The notes below the pieces were generated by a model that saw only the letters and a list, made by a program, of their open reading frames with translations, searched no databases and was not told where the DNA came from. Positions 28,816 through 38,435 of a DNA stretch of 64,000 bases are shown here, one piece after another. The DNA is from Hylemonella sp. UBA6679 (GTDB lineage: Bacteria; Pseudomonadota; Gammaproteobacteria; Burkholderiales; Burkholderiaceae_C). Both the position numbers and the translations under genes were made by a program. The stretch covers positions 18,452-82,451 of the forward strand of contig DKJZ01000013.1 in the NCBI GenBank assembly GCA_002454975.1. Direction: 5' to 3'. Within the stretch, counting starts at the first letter, position 1. Each line of letters opens with the position of its first letter.

Positions 28816-29760
28816 ATGAGCTCGAACGACCGTCTACAACGCCCGATCTCGACCGACATGCTCAATGCGTTTGTGCATGTGGCGCAGACCAAAAACCTCA
28901 GTCAAGCCGCCGCTGCGCTCGATGTAGGCAAAAGCCTGGTGAGCAAACGCATTGCTCAGCTTGAGGACAAACTCGGCACCACCCTCTTTAGCCGCAGCAC
29001 GCGCAAAGTGGCTCTGACACCTGCGGGCGAAACTTACCTTGAATTTGCCCACGGCGCCCTGAACGAACTCTCGGATGGTTTGGAGCGGGTGCGCGCCATC
29101 AAATCTGAACTCACCGGTGTGGTGCGGGTCACGGCATCGGTGTCGTGGGGCCAACGGGTGCTCGCCAAGCATTTGCCTGAGTTTTTGCGCCTGCACCCTT
29201 CTTTAGAGATTGAACTCATCTTGTCTGACAAGGTGATGGACTTGGCCAATGAACGCATGGACATGGCCCTGCGCTGGTCCAGCGCTGCACCTCACGAGTT
29301 CAACAGCACCCCGCTGACCGAGGTCGGTTGGCTGCTGGCCGCCGCGCCTCGCTACCTCGCCTTGGCAGGGCAACCCAGCACGCCGCCAGAGTTGGCGCAG
29401 CACGACTGCCTGTACTACCGCCGAGACAACACCGACGACATCTGGACGCTAGTGAGCGAACGCAGCCAGCCCCAAACACACCAAGAAAAATTGCACATCC
29501 GGGTGGGTGGGCGCTACCGGGTGGACAACCCGGAAGCCGTGTACGAATCTGCCCTGGCAGGCCTGGGCATCGCCCTGTTGCCTGACTATTTGTGCGAAGA
29601 CGCTTTAGTGCAAGGGGCCTTGGTTCAGGTGCTGCCCGATTGGACGCCACAAACCAAGTTTGGTACGCATGTGGTGGCGCTGTGCACACCAGAGCGCATG
29701 AAGCTCAGCCGTAACCGAGCCTTGCTCGATCACCTGCGCCAAGCCTTAGCCAAAAAATAA
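28816..29760 (+). CDS. LysR-family transcriptional regulator
   Basis: A 314-residue regulator with an N-terminal winged helix-turn-helix (residues about 15-75; FVHVAQTKNLSQAAAALDVG then LVSKRIAQLEDKLGTTLFSR) and a LysR effector-binding domain. It is transcribed divergently from the GST/oxidoreductase operon with 109 bases between the starts, so it very probably controls that operon. The C-terminal domain resembles CrgA/AaeR-type subgroups. Inducer unknown. Confidence 0.93.
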   Translation: MSSNDRLQRPISTDMLNAFVHVAQTKNLSQAAAALDVGKSLVSKRIAQLEDKLGTTLFSRSTRKVALTPAGETYLEFAHGALNELSDGLERVRAIKSELTGVVRVTASVSWGQRVLAKHLPEFLRLHPSLEIELILSDKVMDLANERMDMALRWSSAAPHEFNSTPLTEVGWLLAAAPRYLALAGQPSTPPELAQHDCLYYRRDNTDDIWTLVSERSQPQTHQEKLHIRVGGRYRVDNPEAVYESALAGLGIALLPDYLCEDALVQGALVQVLPDWTPQTKFGTHVVALCTPERMKLSRNRALLDHLRQALAKK

Positions 29761-29793
29761 GCCGCAAGCCCAGGCAGGTGGCTTGGCCCGTAC

Positions 29794-30885
29794 TTAAGAC
29801 GAGAACAAGAAGTTCATCACGTCGCCGTCTTTGACCACGTACTCTTTGCCCTCAGCGCGCATCTTGCCGGCGTCTTTGGCGCCTTGCTCACCCTTGAAGG
29901 CGATGTAGTCTTCAAACGCGATGGTCTGGGCGCGGATGTAGCCCTTCTCAAAATCGGTGTGAATCACACCCGCAGCTTGCGGGCCGGTGTCGCCCACACG
30001 AATCGTCCAGGCGCGCACCTCTTTCACGCCTGCGGTGAAGTAGGTTTGCAAGCCCAGCAATTTGTAAGCGGCACGAATCAAGCGGTTCAGGCCCGGCTCT
30101 TCCTGGCCGAGTTCTTCAAGGAACATCTGGCGGTCTTCATCGCTCATCTCGCTCATCTCGGCTTCGAGCTTGGCGCAAATCGCCACCACCGGTGCGTTTT
30201 GCGCGGCGGCAAAAGTCTTCAAGCGGTCAAGCAGCGGGTTGTTCTCAAAACCGTCCTCGCTCACATTGGCCACGAACATGGCGGGCTTGGCGGTGATCAA
30301 GAAAAACTGCTTGAGCAGGGGCAACTCTTCTTTGCTGAAGTCGATGGTGCGTACTGGCTTGGTGTCGTTGAGCGCGGCTTGGCACTTCTCCAGAATCGCC
30401 ACCAACTTGATGGACTCTTTGTCGCCCGAGCGCGCGGTTTTGGTCACGCGGTGCAAAGCTTTTTCAACAGCGGCCAAGTCGGCCAGGCACAGCTCGGTTT
30501 GAATGACTTCGATGTCAGCAATCGGGTCGACCTTGCCGGCCACGTGGATCACGTTGTCGTCTTCAAAGCAACGCACCACATTGATGGTGGCGTCCGTCTC
30601 GCGGATGTGCGCCAAAAATTTGTTGCCCAAGCCCTCGCCAGTGCTCGCGCCCGCCACCAGACCAGCAATGTCCACAAACTCCACAATGGCTGGCACCACG
30701 CGCTCAGGCACCACGATGTCGGAGAGCTGCTTGAGGCGCGGGTCGGGCACCTCCACCACGCCCACATTGGGCTCGATGGTGCAAAACGGGTAGTTCTCGG
30801 CCGCAATGCCCGCCTTGGTCAAGGCGTTGAACAGGGTGGATTTACCGACATTGGGCAAGCCAACGATGCCGCACTTCAAACTCAT
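29794..30885 (-). CDS. ychF: Redox-regulated ATPase YchF (Obg family)
   Basis: A 363-residue protein, the exact family length, starting [17 protein letters not shown] with the P-loop at residues 8-16. The [12 protein letters not shown] switch region, [10 protein letters not shown], and the C-terminal TGS domain ([20 protein letters not shown]) are intact. YchF hydrolyses ATP in preference to GTP, associates with ribosomes and is linked to oxidative stress. The 30885 start is chosen by homology over the longer open frame. Confidence 0.97.
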   Translation of the reverse strand: MSLKCGIVGLPNVGKSTLFNALTKAGIAAENYPFCTIEPNVGVVEVPDPRLKQLSDIVVPERVVPAIVEFVDIAGLVAGASTGEGLGNKFLAHIRETDATINVVRCFEDDNVIHVAGKVDPIADIEVIQTELCLADLAAVEKALHRVTKTARSGDKESIKLVAILEKCQAALNDTKPVRTIDFSKEELPLLKQFFLITAKPAMFVANVSEDGFENNPLLDRLKTFAAAQNAPVVAICAKLEAEMSEMSDEDRQMFLEELGQEEPGLNRLIRAAYKLLGLQTYFTAGVKEVRAWTIRVGDTGPQAAGVIHTDFEKGYIRAQTIAFEDYIAFKGEQGAKDAGKMRAEGKEYVVKDGDVMNFLFSS

Positions 30886-31007
30886 ACAAATATCCTTAGG
30901 GCGTGCCTGGTCAGGCAAACCGCTCATTCTACCCAGGGCCTTGCAAAAGCTATCACTTGCGCCGCCCTGCGCTTTATGATCTTGCGCAGACCCCACCCAA
31001 CCTCCGC

Positions 31008-34000
31008 ATGACCGACACCACCGCTGCCATTGAGCGATTCATCACGCGCTGGACGGCCACCACCGCCAGCGAATTGGCCACCGCGCAAACCTTTGTGATG
31101 GATTTGTGCGAACTGCTGGGCGTGGACAAGCCGCATGCCACGGCCGACCAAGAGTACATGTTTGAGCGCCCGCTCAAAGAGGCGCATGGCGACGGCAGCC
31201 TGAGCGACCGCAGGGTGGACTGCTACAAGCGTGGGCACTTCATCTTAGAGGCCAAAAAGCTCAAAGCCGGCCATCACACCAAGGGTTATGACGACGCGCT
31301 TTTGCGCGCCCATGCACAAGCGCAAAACTACGCACGCGCACTGCCCGCCCACGAAGGTCGGCCGCCCTTCATCATGGTGGTGGACGTGGGCAAGGTCATT
31401 CAGCTGTTTGCCGAGTTCAGCCGCTCTGGCGGTAACTACACACCCTTCCCTGACCCGCGTAGCCACCAGATCAAACTTGACGATTTGCGTGACGAAAAAA
31501 TTCGGCAGCGTCTGCGCCTGCTTTGGACCGAGCCCATGGCCTTGGACCCCAGCCGGGCCAACGCAGAAGTCACGCGTGAGGTTGCCAGTGTTTTGGCTGG
31601 GGTCGCCAAAAGCTTAGAGGCAGATGGTCACCCGCCGCTGCAAGTGGGCGCATTTTTGACGCGCTGTTTGTTCAGCATGTTTGCTGAAGATGTGGGGCTG
31701 CTGCCTGCCAGTGGCCAAGGCAAAGGCGCGTTCAGCGAACTGCTGCACCGCCACCGAGAAGAACCACACACCCTGCAACGCATGATGCAAGCCCTGTGGG
31801 CCGACATGGACCGAGGCGGTTTCAGTGCGGCACTGGCCAAAGATGTGCTGAAGTTCAACGGCAAACTCTTCAAAGCCTCGCAAGCCGATGGTTACGCCTT
31901 GCTGCTCAACCGTACACAAATTGACCACCTCCTGGCAGCCGCCCGCGCCAGCTGGACCGAGGTGGAACCCGCTATTTTTGGCACCCTGCTCGAACGCGCA
32001 CTTGACCCCGTTGAGCGCCATGCCCTGGGCGCGCACTACACCCCACGCGCCTATGTGGAACGACTGATTTTTCCGACTGTCATCGAACCCTTGCGCGCGC
32101 AATGGAGCGACGCCCAAGCTGCCGCACTTTTGTTGGCCAACGAGGCCAATGCCTTAGAAGGCAAAAAACGCGACGACAAACTCACCGAGGCACGCGCCCA
32201 GGTGCGCGAGTTTCACCACCACTTGTGCCAAGTGCGCGTGCTGGACCCGGCCTGCGGCAGTGGCAATTTTTTATATGTCACGCTGGAGCATTTGAAACGC
32301 CTCGAAGGCGAAGTGCTCAACCTGCTCGACGCCTTGGGCGACAGCCAAGAAACGCTGGGCCTAGAAGGGCAAACCGTCACCCTGCAACAGCTGCGTGGCA
32401 TTGAACTCAACACCCGCGCTGCGGCCCTGGCCGAACTGGTGCTGTGGATAGGCTACTTGCAGTGGCAAGCTCGCACGGTGGGCGTGAGCAACATTGCCGA
32501 GCCCGTGGTGCACGACTACGGCAACATTGAAAACCGCGACGCTGTGTTGGCCTACGACCGTGCTGAGCCTGCTGTCGACGCCCAGGGCAAAACCCTGACC
32601 CGCTGGGACGGCGTGAGCTACAAGCCCCACCCCGTCACCGGCTTGCCCGTGCCGAATGAACAAGCCCAAACCTTGCAGTGGCACTATGTGAACCCACGCA
32701 AGGCGCCATGGCCGGCGGCTGATTTCATTGTGGGCAACCCGCCGTTCATTGGGGCCAGCACCATGCGCGCCTCATTGGGCGATGGCTATGTGCAAGCCCT
32801 GCGCAGCACCTGGCCTGAGGTGCCCGAAAGTGCCGACCTGGTGATGTACTGGTGGCACCACGCCGCACAAACCGTGAGCGAGGGCCATGCCCAGCGCTTT
32901 GGCTTGATCACCACCAACAGCATCAAGCAAACCTTCAACCGCCGTGTGGTGCAGGCCGCGCTACCTAAGTTGTCGTTGGTGTTTGCCATTGCGGATCACC
33001 CTTGGGTGGACAGCGCCAATGGCGCCGCCGTGCGCATTGCCATGACGGTGGCCCAAGCCGGCGCACATGAAGGCCGATTGCTCACCGTCAACAGCGAAAC
33101 CACGCAAGACGATGGTGAGGTGGCGGTGCGCTTGAGCGAAAGCCGAGGCTTGCTGCATGCGGATTTGCGCACGGGTGCTGATGTGTCATCTGTCAAACCT
33201 TTGAAAGCAAACCTTGGCATATCAACACCAGGCGTGAAGTTACATGGTGCTGGCTTCATCGTCACACGCCAAGAAGCTGCCGCCCTGGGCTTGGGACAGG
33301 TTCCCGGGCTGGAAAAGCACATCCGCCAGTACCGCAATGGCCGCGACCTCACCGCCACACCCCGCGACGTGATGGTGATTGATTTGTTTGGCCTCAGTGC
33401 AGAGGAAGCTAGGCAACGTTTTCCGGCCGCGTACCAGTGTGTACTTGAAAAAGTCAAACCTGAGCGTGATCAGAACAACCGCGCCACCTACAAAGATAAC
33501 TGGTGGATTTTTGGTGAACCTCGAAAAGTTTTGCGTGTCCAAGTTGAAGATTTATACCGCTACATCGCCACCGTCGAAACTTCCAAACACCGCGTCTTTC
33601 AATTTCTCGATGCCAACGTCTTGCCAGACAACATGCTCATAGCCATAGCTTCGCGCGATGCTTTGTTGCTTGGTGTTCTAACAAGTCAGGTACACAATTC
33701 CTGGTCTTTAACTATGGGTGGCACGCTGGAAGATCGTCCGCGTTACAACAAAACCCGGTGCTTCGAAACCTTCCCCTTCCCCGCCGAAGACACCGGCCTG
33801 ACCCCCGAGCTGACCGAGCGCATCCGCGCCTTGGCCGAGCAGCTTGATGCCCTGCGCAAAACCCAACAAGCCGCGCACCCCGAACTCACCCTCACGGGCA
33901 TGTACAACGTGCTGGAGAAGTTGCGCAGCGGTGAGGCGCTCAGCGCCAAAGACAAAGTGATGCACGAGCAAGGCTTGGTGTCGGTGCTGCGCACCTTGCA

Positions 34001-34583
34001 CGACGAGCTCGATGCCGCTGTGCTGCAAGCCTACGGCTGGGCTGACCTGGGCCTCGCTCCCCAAGACGAAGCTGCCCGCGCCGCCTGGACCGATGCCCTC
34101 TTGCACCGGCTGGTCGACCTCAACACACGCCGCGCCGCCGAAGAAGCCCAAGGCACCGTGCGCTGGCTGCGCCCCGAGTTTCAAAACCCTGACGTCGCTG
34201 TAGCCGCATCCGGATCTGCAACCCAGCACGGCTCAAGCACTGTGGCACCGATGTTTGAGCAAACCGACATGGACCTCTCAAACGACACCACCGACAGCGA
34301 CACCGACACCCAAGCCGGCCCAACAACGGGAACAGGCCAAGACGCTGCCACGAAGCTTACGATGGTTGCGCAGTTGGCTTGGCCGGCCACCTTACCTGAA
34401 CAAATCAAGGCCGTGGCGCAAGTTTTGAGCAACGCAGCCACCCCGCTGGACACGGAGGCCATCGCCGCGCACTTCAAAGCCCGCGGCCGCTGGCGCGACC
34501 GTCTACCCATCATTCTGGAAACCCTGGTTGCCCTCGGCCGCGCGCAAACCCGTGGCGAAAATCAGTGGCAAGGCACGGGTTAA
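31008..34583 (+). CDS. Type IIL restriction-modification enzyme (MmeI-like, single chain)
   Basis: A 1191-residue fusion of endonuclease and adenine-specific methyltransferase. The PD-(D/E)XK site is Asp71-X9-Glu81-X-Lys83 (FILEAKK), the same spacing and almost the same position as in MmeI. Then come a helical connector, SAM motif [12 protein letters not shown] (from residue 413), catalytic NPPF (from residue 577) and a target-recognition region around 700-930. The last 150 residues hold an acidic Ser/Thr/Asp linker and a small helical domain beyond the usual length. One such protein methylates one strand of its asymmetric site and cuts at a distance. The DNA encoding the recognition region is AT-richer than the flanks. 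Defence against phage is the likely role. It is divergent to ychF. Confidence 0.88.
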   Translation: MTDTTAAIERFITRWTATTASELATAQTFVMDLCELLGVDKPHATADQEYMFERPLKEAHGDGSLSDRRVDCYKRGHFILEAKKLKAGHHTKGYDDALLRAHAQAQNYARALPAHEGRPPFIMVVDVGKVIQLFAEFSRSGGNYTPFPDPRSHQIKLDDLRDEKIRQRLRLLWTEPMALDPSRANAEVTREVASVLAGVAKSLEADGHPPLQVGAFLTRCLFSMFAEDVGLLPASGQGKGAFSELLHRHREEPHTLQRMMQALWADMDRGGFSAALAKDVLKFNGKLFKASQADGYALLLNRTQIDHLLAAARASWTEVEPAIFGTLLERALDPVERHALGAHYTPRAYVERLIFPTVIEPLRAQWSDAQAAALLLANEANALEGKKRDDKLTEARAQVREFHHHLCQVRVLDPACGSGNFLYVTLEHLKRLEGEVLNLLDALGDSQETLGLEGQTVTLQQLRGIELNTRAAALAELVLWIGYLQWQARTVGVSNIAEPVVHDYGNIENRDAVLAYDRAEPAVDAQGKTLTRWDGVSYKPHPVTGLPVPNEQAQTLQWHYVNPRKAPWPAADFIVGNPPFIGASTMRASLGDGYVQALRSTWPEVPESADLVMYWWHHAAQTVSEGHAQRFGLITTNSIKQTFNRRVVQAALPKLSLVFAIADHPWVDSANGAAVRIAMTVAQAGAHEGRLLTVNSETTQDDGEVAVRLSESRGLLHADLRTGADVSSVKPLKANLGISTPGVKLHGAGFIVTRQEAAALGLGQVPGLEKHIRQYRNGRDLTATPRDVMVIDLFGLSAEEARQRFPAAYQCVLEKVKPERDQNNRATYKDNWWIFGEPRKVLRVQVEDLYRYIATVETSKHRVFQFLDANVLPDNMLIAIASRDALLLGVLTSQVHNSWSLTMGGTLEDRPRYNKTRCFETFPFPAEDTGLTPELTERIRALAEQLDALRKTQQAAHPELTLTGMYNVLEKLRSGEALSAKDKVMHEQGLVSVLRTLHDELDAAVLQAYGWADLGLAPQDEAARAAWTDALLHRLVDLNTRRAAEEAQGTVRWLRPEFQNPDVAVAASGSATQHGSSTVAPMFEQTDMDLSNDTTDSDTDTQAGPTTGTGQDAATKLTMVAQLAWPATLPEQIKAVAQVLSNAATPLDTEAIAAHFKARGRWRDRLPIILETLVALGRAQTRGENQWQGTG

Positions 34584-34586
34584 ATA

Positions 34587-34790
34587 TCAAGCCCCTTGCT
34601 TTTTAAGCTCATCCAATCTGGGCTGAAGGGTCGAGGCGAACTCCTTTTGAACGAAGACGGAGATCGATTTCTTGCCTTGCCTTAGCAACTCGATTTCTGA
34701 TTTCGTCAACCGATCGGAAACCAACGAGGTACTGCGCTTCGTTGGCTGTGAGAGCACCGACTGCGATGCCAAATGTTTTGACGATGTCAT
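34587..34790 (-). CDS. Possible small protein overlapping the phosphoribosyltransferase gene
   Basis: A 67-codon frame from ATG 34790 (an AGCGAGG sequence lies just upstream), in a different frame from the phosphoribosyltransferase gene whose last 180 bases it covers. Its C-terminal half, RLTKSEIELLRQGKKSISVF then QPRLDELKKQGA, looks like a natural charged helical protein and extends 22 bases beyond the other gene's stop. A longer version from ATG 34859 is possible. It has no recognised family. Either it is a real overlapping gene or chance; codon statistics could not be computed. Confidence 0.4.
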   Translation of the reverse strand: MTSSKHLASQSVLSQPTKRSTSLVSDRLTKSEIELLRQGKKSISVFVQKEFASTLQPRLDELKKQGA

Positions 34791-35379
34791 GTCCGAACCT
34801 CGCTTCGAGCAATTTAAGCGTCCGTTGCTCTGGCTGTAAAGATTTATTTCTGCCAGCATTCACCAAGATGAACACATCTTCAACCTTGCCGCCATGAGTC
34901 TGAATGTAGTGCGCTAACTCTGCCAATGTCCCACCGAGGCTTGTAACATCATCAACTAGGACATAGCTTCGACCTTGATCCACTCTGCCTTGAAATTCCG
35001 GGCGTGAAATCAAACGTTCCATTGGATCAGCGCCTGTATGGTACACCTTTGTGGTTTGAACAATCTCCTGGTCTGCGATCGCTCCGCAGACTAAGGAGCT
35101 GACCTCTGCCAACACCTGAGGAATGGCGTTATCACCCGTCGCCTCTTTAGCATGTGGCGCCACAAAAACACAGTCACGTCCAAATCGATCGCGATGCTTG
35201 TAGATGGTTTCTAAAGCCAGATCACCGATCAGTTCGATGGCATGCGACGTACTGCCCGCCTTGGCCTCCAAATAGGAAGGATGCTGTTTGATACCTTGGT
35301 CATTATCAAACAGATAAAGCGGCTTTATCTGCGCTGGCATGCCCAAAGAACGAAGCTGAGATGGCTTAAGGACATTCAT
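34609..35379 (-). CDS. Phosphoribosyltransferase-fold protein
   Basis: A 256-residue protein with the type I PRPP-binding motif VLVDDVTSLGGT (from residue 140) and a family-like C-terminal tail (ALTANEAQYLVGF onward). The N-terminus (MNVLKPSQLRSLGMPAQIKP) is unlike the common nucleotide phosphoribosyltransferases, so the base or substrate is unknown. Base composition is clearly lower in GC than neighbours, suggesting transfer. It lies 25 bases from, and convergent to, the type IIL restriction enzyme gene, so a role tied to defence is possible but unproved. Its start is 18 bases from the slyX stop, so it is probably transcribed with the slyX/MOSC genes. Confidence 0.8.
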   Translation of the reverse strand: MNVLKPSQLRSLGMPAQIKPLYLFDNDQGIKQHPSYLEAKAGSTSHAIELIGDLALETIYKHRDRFGRDCVFVAPHAKEATGDNAIPQVLAEVSSLVCGAIADQEIVQTTKVYHTGADPMERLISRPEFQGRVDQGRSYVLVDDVTSLGGTLAELAHYIQTHGGKVEDVFILVNAGRNKSLQPEQRTLKLLEARFGHDIVKTFGIAVGALTANEAQYLVGFRSVDEIRNRVAKARQEIDLRLRSKGVRLDPSAQIG

Positions 35380-35396
35380 GGCGCAACCATTGACCT

Positions 35397-35624
35397 TCAG
35401 TAATGCGGCGGCAACTCATGCCCAGTTGATGCCGCACCCGAGCCGGGCTCGGGCATGTGATCGCGAAGTTGCACCACTTGCTGCTTGAGCCAATCTATCT
35501 CGTCTTGCTGGCGGATGATGACTTGGTTGAGTTGCTCGACCGTGTCTTCGGCAAAGCTGGCTTTGATTTCCAAGGCCTCCAGGCGGTCTTGCAAGGCTTG
35601 CAGCACGGCGGGCTCAGCGTTCAT
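35397..35624 (-). CDS. slyX: SlyX-family coiled-coil protein
   Basis: A 75-residue protein, mostly one coiled coil (residues 6-54; LEALEIKASFAEDTVEQLNQ onward, then RQQDEIDWLKQQVVQLRD), ending LPPHY, the family's characteristic tail. Function is unknown. It begins one base after the MOSC gene stop, so the two are co-transcribed. ATG 35624 was chosen because it gives the usual length. Confidence 0.9.
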   Translation of the reverse strand: MNAEPAVLQALQDRLEALEIKASFAEDTVEQLNQVIIRQQDEIDWLKQQVVQLRDHMPEPGSGAASTGHELPPHY

Positions 35625-35625
35625 C

Positions 35626-36531
35626 TCAGTTCCCAAACACGTCGTTGAGGCGCACGGCCTGGCCCACGCGAAGCACGCTGTCGAGCCCACCGAGCACCAG
35701 CGCGTTAACCCCCAAGGCCACCGCGCCGCCGAGTTGCGGCTTGCGCCGGTAGCTCTCCAGCAGCTGGTTGACGGCCGGGCTGGGTTGCGCGGTGTTTGGG
35801 TCGATGCCCGGGATGCTGCAGCGCGGGCAAGGTTTGACCAACTTGAGTTGCGCCTCTTCGGGGTCGGCGGCCAGGGTGAGCACGTCCACCTCGTCTTCGC
35901 CGTAAGCTTCCAGGCCAGACAGCACGATGTTGGGCCGAAAGCGCGCCCAGCTGACCGCCTCTTGGCCGGCAGCGGCCAAACGCGCGTTGATGTCTGCCAA
36001 GGTGGCCTCGCTGCTCACCAGCAGCGGGAACCCATCGCTGAAGGCGTTGAGTGAGGCGTGGCCTTGCGTCCAAGCCGCATCACTTGGGCGGCGGTGATCG
36101 GGGTCAAAGCGCACCAGGCGCAGTTTTTCGCCCGCAGCACCAGGCAAACCGGTGTCGGTCATGGACAAAAAGTCGGTGAACCATTGCGCGGCCACATCGC
36201 CCATGTCGTAGGCGGCCACCTCGTCGTCCCACACCCGCACTCGCACTGGGGCTTGCACGGTGTCAATCTGCAGGTGCAAGGCGAGCATGCCCGGGGCACG
36301 CAGCACCAGGTCTTGGTGTTTGAGCTGGGGTTGCACCAAAGCCAGGCGCGGGTATTCGCGCTGCGAGACAAACTCGCCGTGCGCATCCACCACCATCCAG
36401 GCGCGGTCAAGGTCCAGCCCGGTTTCGGTGAGCACAGCCTCATGCACGGCCACGCCTGCGCAAGATTTCACGGGGTAAATGAAGAGCCCGGCAACCGTCA
36501 CGGGCGACTTGAGAGCAGCAGATTCAGACAC
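35626..36531 (-). CDS. MOSC-domain protein (YcbX/MOSC N-terminal barrel family)
   Basis: A 301-residue protein with an N-terminal MOSC-N beta barrel (LFIYPVKSCAGVAVHEA) and a C-terminal MOSC domain (LVKPCPRCSIPGIDPNTAQP with the conserved Cys). Such proteins handle molybdenum cofactor-bound sulfur and act as N-hydroxylated base detoxifying reductases (YcbX). No ferredoxin domain is fused here, so an external reductase would be needed. Start at 36531. Confidence 0.9.
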   Translation of the reverse strand: MSESAALKSPVTVAGLFIYPVKSCAGVAVHEAVLTETGLDLDRAWMVVDAHGEFVSQREYPRLALVQPQLKHQDLVLRAPGMLALHLQIDTVQAPVRVRVWDDEVAAYDMGDVAAQWFTDFLSMTDTGLPGAAGEKLRLVRFDPDHRRPSDAAWTQGHASLNAFSDGFPLLVSSEATLADINARLAAAGQEAVSWARFRPNIVLSGLEAYGEDEVDVLTLAADPEEAQLKLVKPCPRCSIPGIDPNTAQPSPAVNQLLESYRRKPQLGGAVALGVNALVLGGLDSVLRVGQAVRLNDVFGN

Positions 36532-36586
36532 GCTGGAGCCTTTTTGACCAAAAACCTTATTCTGCCCTGCCTTCTACAATGAGACC

Positions 36587-37723
36587 ATGGCTTGGGACAT
36601 TTGCATACACGGCGACGGCATCACGGGCAACACATTGGCTTTGCTGCTTGCGCAGCAGCGTTTGCGCGTGGGTTTGGTGGGCAGTGCCAAGTCCGCTGCC
36701 AGCACCGATGTGCGCGCCTACGCCCTCAATGCCGCTTCCCGACAGACCCTGCAAAGCCTGGGCGCTTGGCCCGAGGCAGCAGACAACACATCAAGCAACA
36801 CGCAACACACCACCCCAGTCACGGCCGTGCAGCGCATGCAGGTGTGGGGCGACGACGGCGGCCAAATTTCTTTTGATGCCCGCAGCCTGGGGCAAGACGC
36901 CCTGAGCTGGATTGTGGACGTGCCCGTGCTCGAACACACCCTGCACCAAGCCGTGGCCGCCCAGCCCCTGATTGAGCGCACCACCTCGCTCGGCCCGGCC
37001 AAATTGCATGTGGTCTGCGAGGGCAAAGCCAGCGCCTTGCGCACGCAACTGGGCGTTGAATTTGAAGCCTGGCCCTACCCGCACCACGCCTTGGCCACGC
37101 GCTTGCACAGCGAGCAAGGCCACGGCGGCGTGGCACGGCAGTGGTTCAGCGGGGGCGATATTTTGGCCTTGCTGCCCATGGACGGCGCGCAGGGCCACAT
37201 GGTGGGCGTGGTGTGGTCCACCAGCCCAGCACAGGCCGCGCAGTTTGCCGCTGGCGAGCCCCAGGCCTTGGCCGAGCATCTCAGCGCCATGAGCCACCAC
37301 ACCCTGGGCCAACTCACCCCCCTTGCACCTGCTGCGGTGTGGCCGCTGCAACGCGCCCAAGCCCGGCAATGGACGGGGCGCAGCGCGCTTGGCACCTGGG
37401 TGCTGGCCGGTGACGCCGCCCACACACTGCACCCACTGGCAGGCCAGGGCTTGAACCTGGGTTTGGCCGACGTTGCGCGGTTGGCTGCCCTGCTCAAAGC
37501 CCGCGATTTTTGGCGCCCGCTTGATGACGCGCGCTTGCTGCGCCGCTACGAACGCGAACGCAAGGCTGCCACCTTGGCTTTGGTGGGTGGCACCGACGGT
37601 CTGCAATGGCTCTTTAGCCAACACAGCAGCCCGTGGGCCCAGGTGCGAAACTGGGGCCTGAACCAAGTCAACCAAACCCTCCCCTTGAAGCAATGGCTGG
37701 CCAAACAGGCCATGAACCTATGA
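36587..37723 (+). CDS. UbiH/UbiF-family FAD-dependent hydroxylase
   Basis: A 378-residue flavoprotein monooxygenase: dinucleotide motif HGDGITGNTLALLLA (residues 8-22) and the second FAD motif LAGDAAHTLHPLAGQGLNLG, which carries the DG/GD-type GDxxH signature. It probably adds a hydroxyl to the ubiquinone ring; which position (UbiH, UbiF, UbiI or UbiM) cannot be told. Its TGA overlaps the dsbC start (ATGA), so both are translationally coupled. Confidence 0.88.
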   Translation: MAWDICIHGDGITGNTLALLLAQQRLRVGLVGSAKSAASTDVRAYALNAASRQTLQSLGAWPEAADNTSSNTQHTTPVTAVQRMQVWGDDGGQISFDARSLGQDALSWIVDVPVLEHTLHQAVAAQPLIERTTSLGPAKLHVVCEGKASALRTQLGVEFEAWPYPHHALATRLHSEQGHGGVARQWFSGGDILALLPMDGAQGHMVGVVWSTSPAQAAQFAAGEPQALAEHLSAMSHHTLGQLTPLAPAAVWPLQRAQARQWTGRSALGTWVLAGDAAHTLHPLAGQGLNLGLADVARLAALLKARDFWRPLDDARLLRRYERERKAATLALVGGTDGLQWLFSQHSSPWAQVRNWGLNQVNQTLPLKQWLAKQAMNL

Positions 37724-38433
37724 AACACATGAAACTTCTGGTGCTGCTTGGCGCCCTCATCAGCACCTTGGCTGTGGGCCAGGAGGCCGCCATCCGCAAA
37801 AACCTTGCTGAACGCTTGCAGCTCAGCAAGGTCGACGAGGTCACCAAAAGCCCCATGGCAGGGGTGTTTGAGGTGCGTGTGGGCAACGATGTGTTCTACA
37901 CCGACGAGCAGGCCAACTACCTGCTGCAAGGCCAGCTGTTTGACACCCGCTTGCGCAAAAACCTGACCGAAGAGCGCATTGAAAAGCTCACCGCCATCAA
38001 CCCCAAAGACCTGCCCCTGAACGACGCGATGGTGGTGGTGCGTGGCAACGGCCAGCGCAAACTGGTGGTGTTTGAAGACCCCAATTGCGGCTACTGCAAG
38101 CGCTTTGAAAAAGACTTGGAGAAGATCAACAACGTCACGGTCTACACCTACCTCTACCCCATCTTGGGGCCAGACTCCACCGAGAAATCGCGCAACATTT
38201 GGTGCGCCAAAGACAAGAACAAAGCTTGGCAAGACTGGATGCTGCGCAACATCACCCCACCCAGCGTGAGCTGTGATGTGAGCGCCATCACCCGCGCTTT
38301 AGAAATTGGGCGCAAGTACAAAATCACCGGCACGCCCACCCTGATTTTTGCCAACGGCACACGCGTGCCCGGCGCACTCAAGGGCGAAGACATTGAAAAA
38401 GCGCTGGTGGAAGCTAGCAAAACGCCGTCCTGA
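37720..38433 (+). CDS. dsbC: Thiol:disulfide interchange protein DsbC-like
   Basis: A 237-residue periplasmic disulfide isomerase. A signal peptide spans residues 1-20, followed by the N-terminal dimerisation domain and a thioredoxin domain with CGYC (FEDPNCGYCKRFEKDL) and the cis-Pro loop TGTPTLIF. A second Cys pair (WCAKD...VSCDV) may form a structural disulfide as in DsbC. The ATG overlaps the ubi gene stop and the gene is followed three bases later by the M61 protease gene. The start differs from longer options by the signal peptide and overlap. Confidence 0.93.
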   Translation: MKHMKLLVLLGALISTLAVGQEAAIRKNLAERLQLSKVDEVTKSPMAGVFEVRVGNDVFYTDEQANYLLQGQLFDTRLRKNLTEERIEKLTAINPKDLPLNDAMVVVRGNGQRKLVVFEDPNCGYCKRFEKDLEKINNVTVYTYLYPILGPDSTEKSRNIWCAKDKNKAWQDWMLRNITPPSVSCDVSAITRALEIGRKYKITGTPTLIFANGTRVPGALKGEDIEKALVEASKTPS

Positions 38434-38435
38434 GC

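Noticed and set aside
30903..31007. Longer start for the restriction enzyme
   Set aside because: The extra residues come from the ychF promoter region, and MmeI numbering (catalytic Asp at residue 70) fits the ATG at 31008.
34587..35379. Region considered as a single frameshifted phosphoribosyltransferase gene
   Set aside because: The 256-residue frame is complete with a family-like C-terminus, so no frameshift is needed; the second frame is treated as a possible overlapping gene instead.
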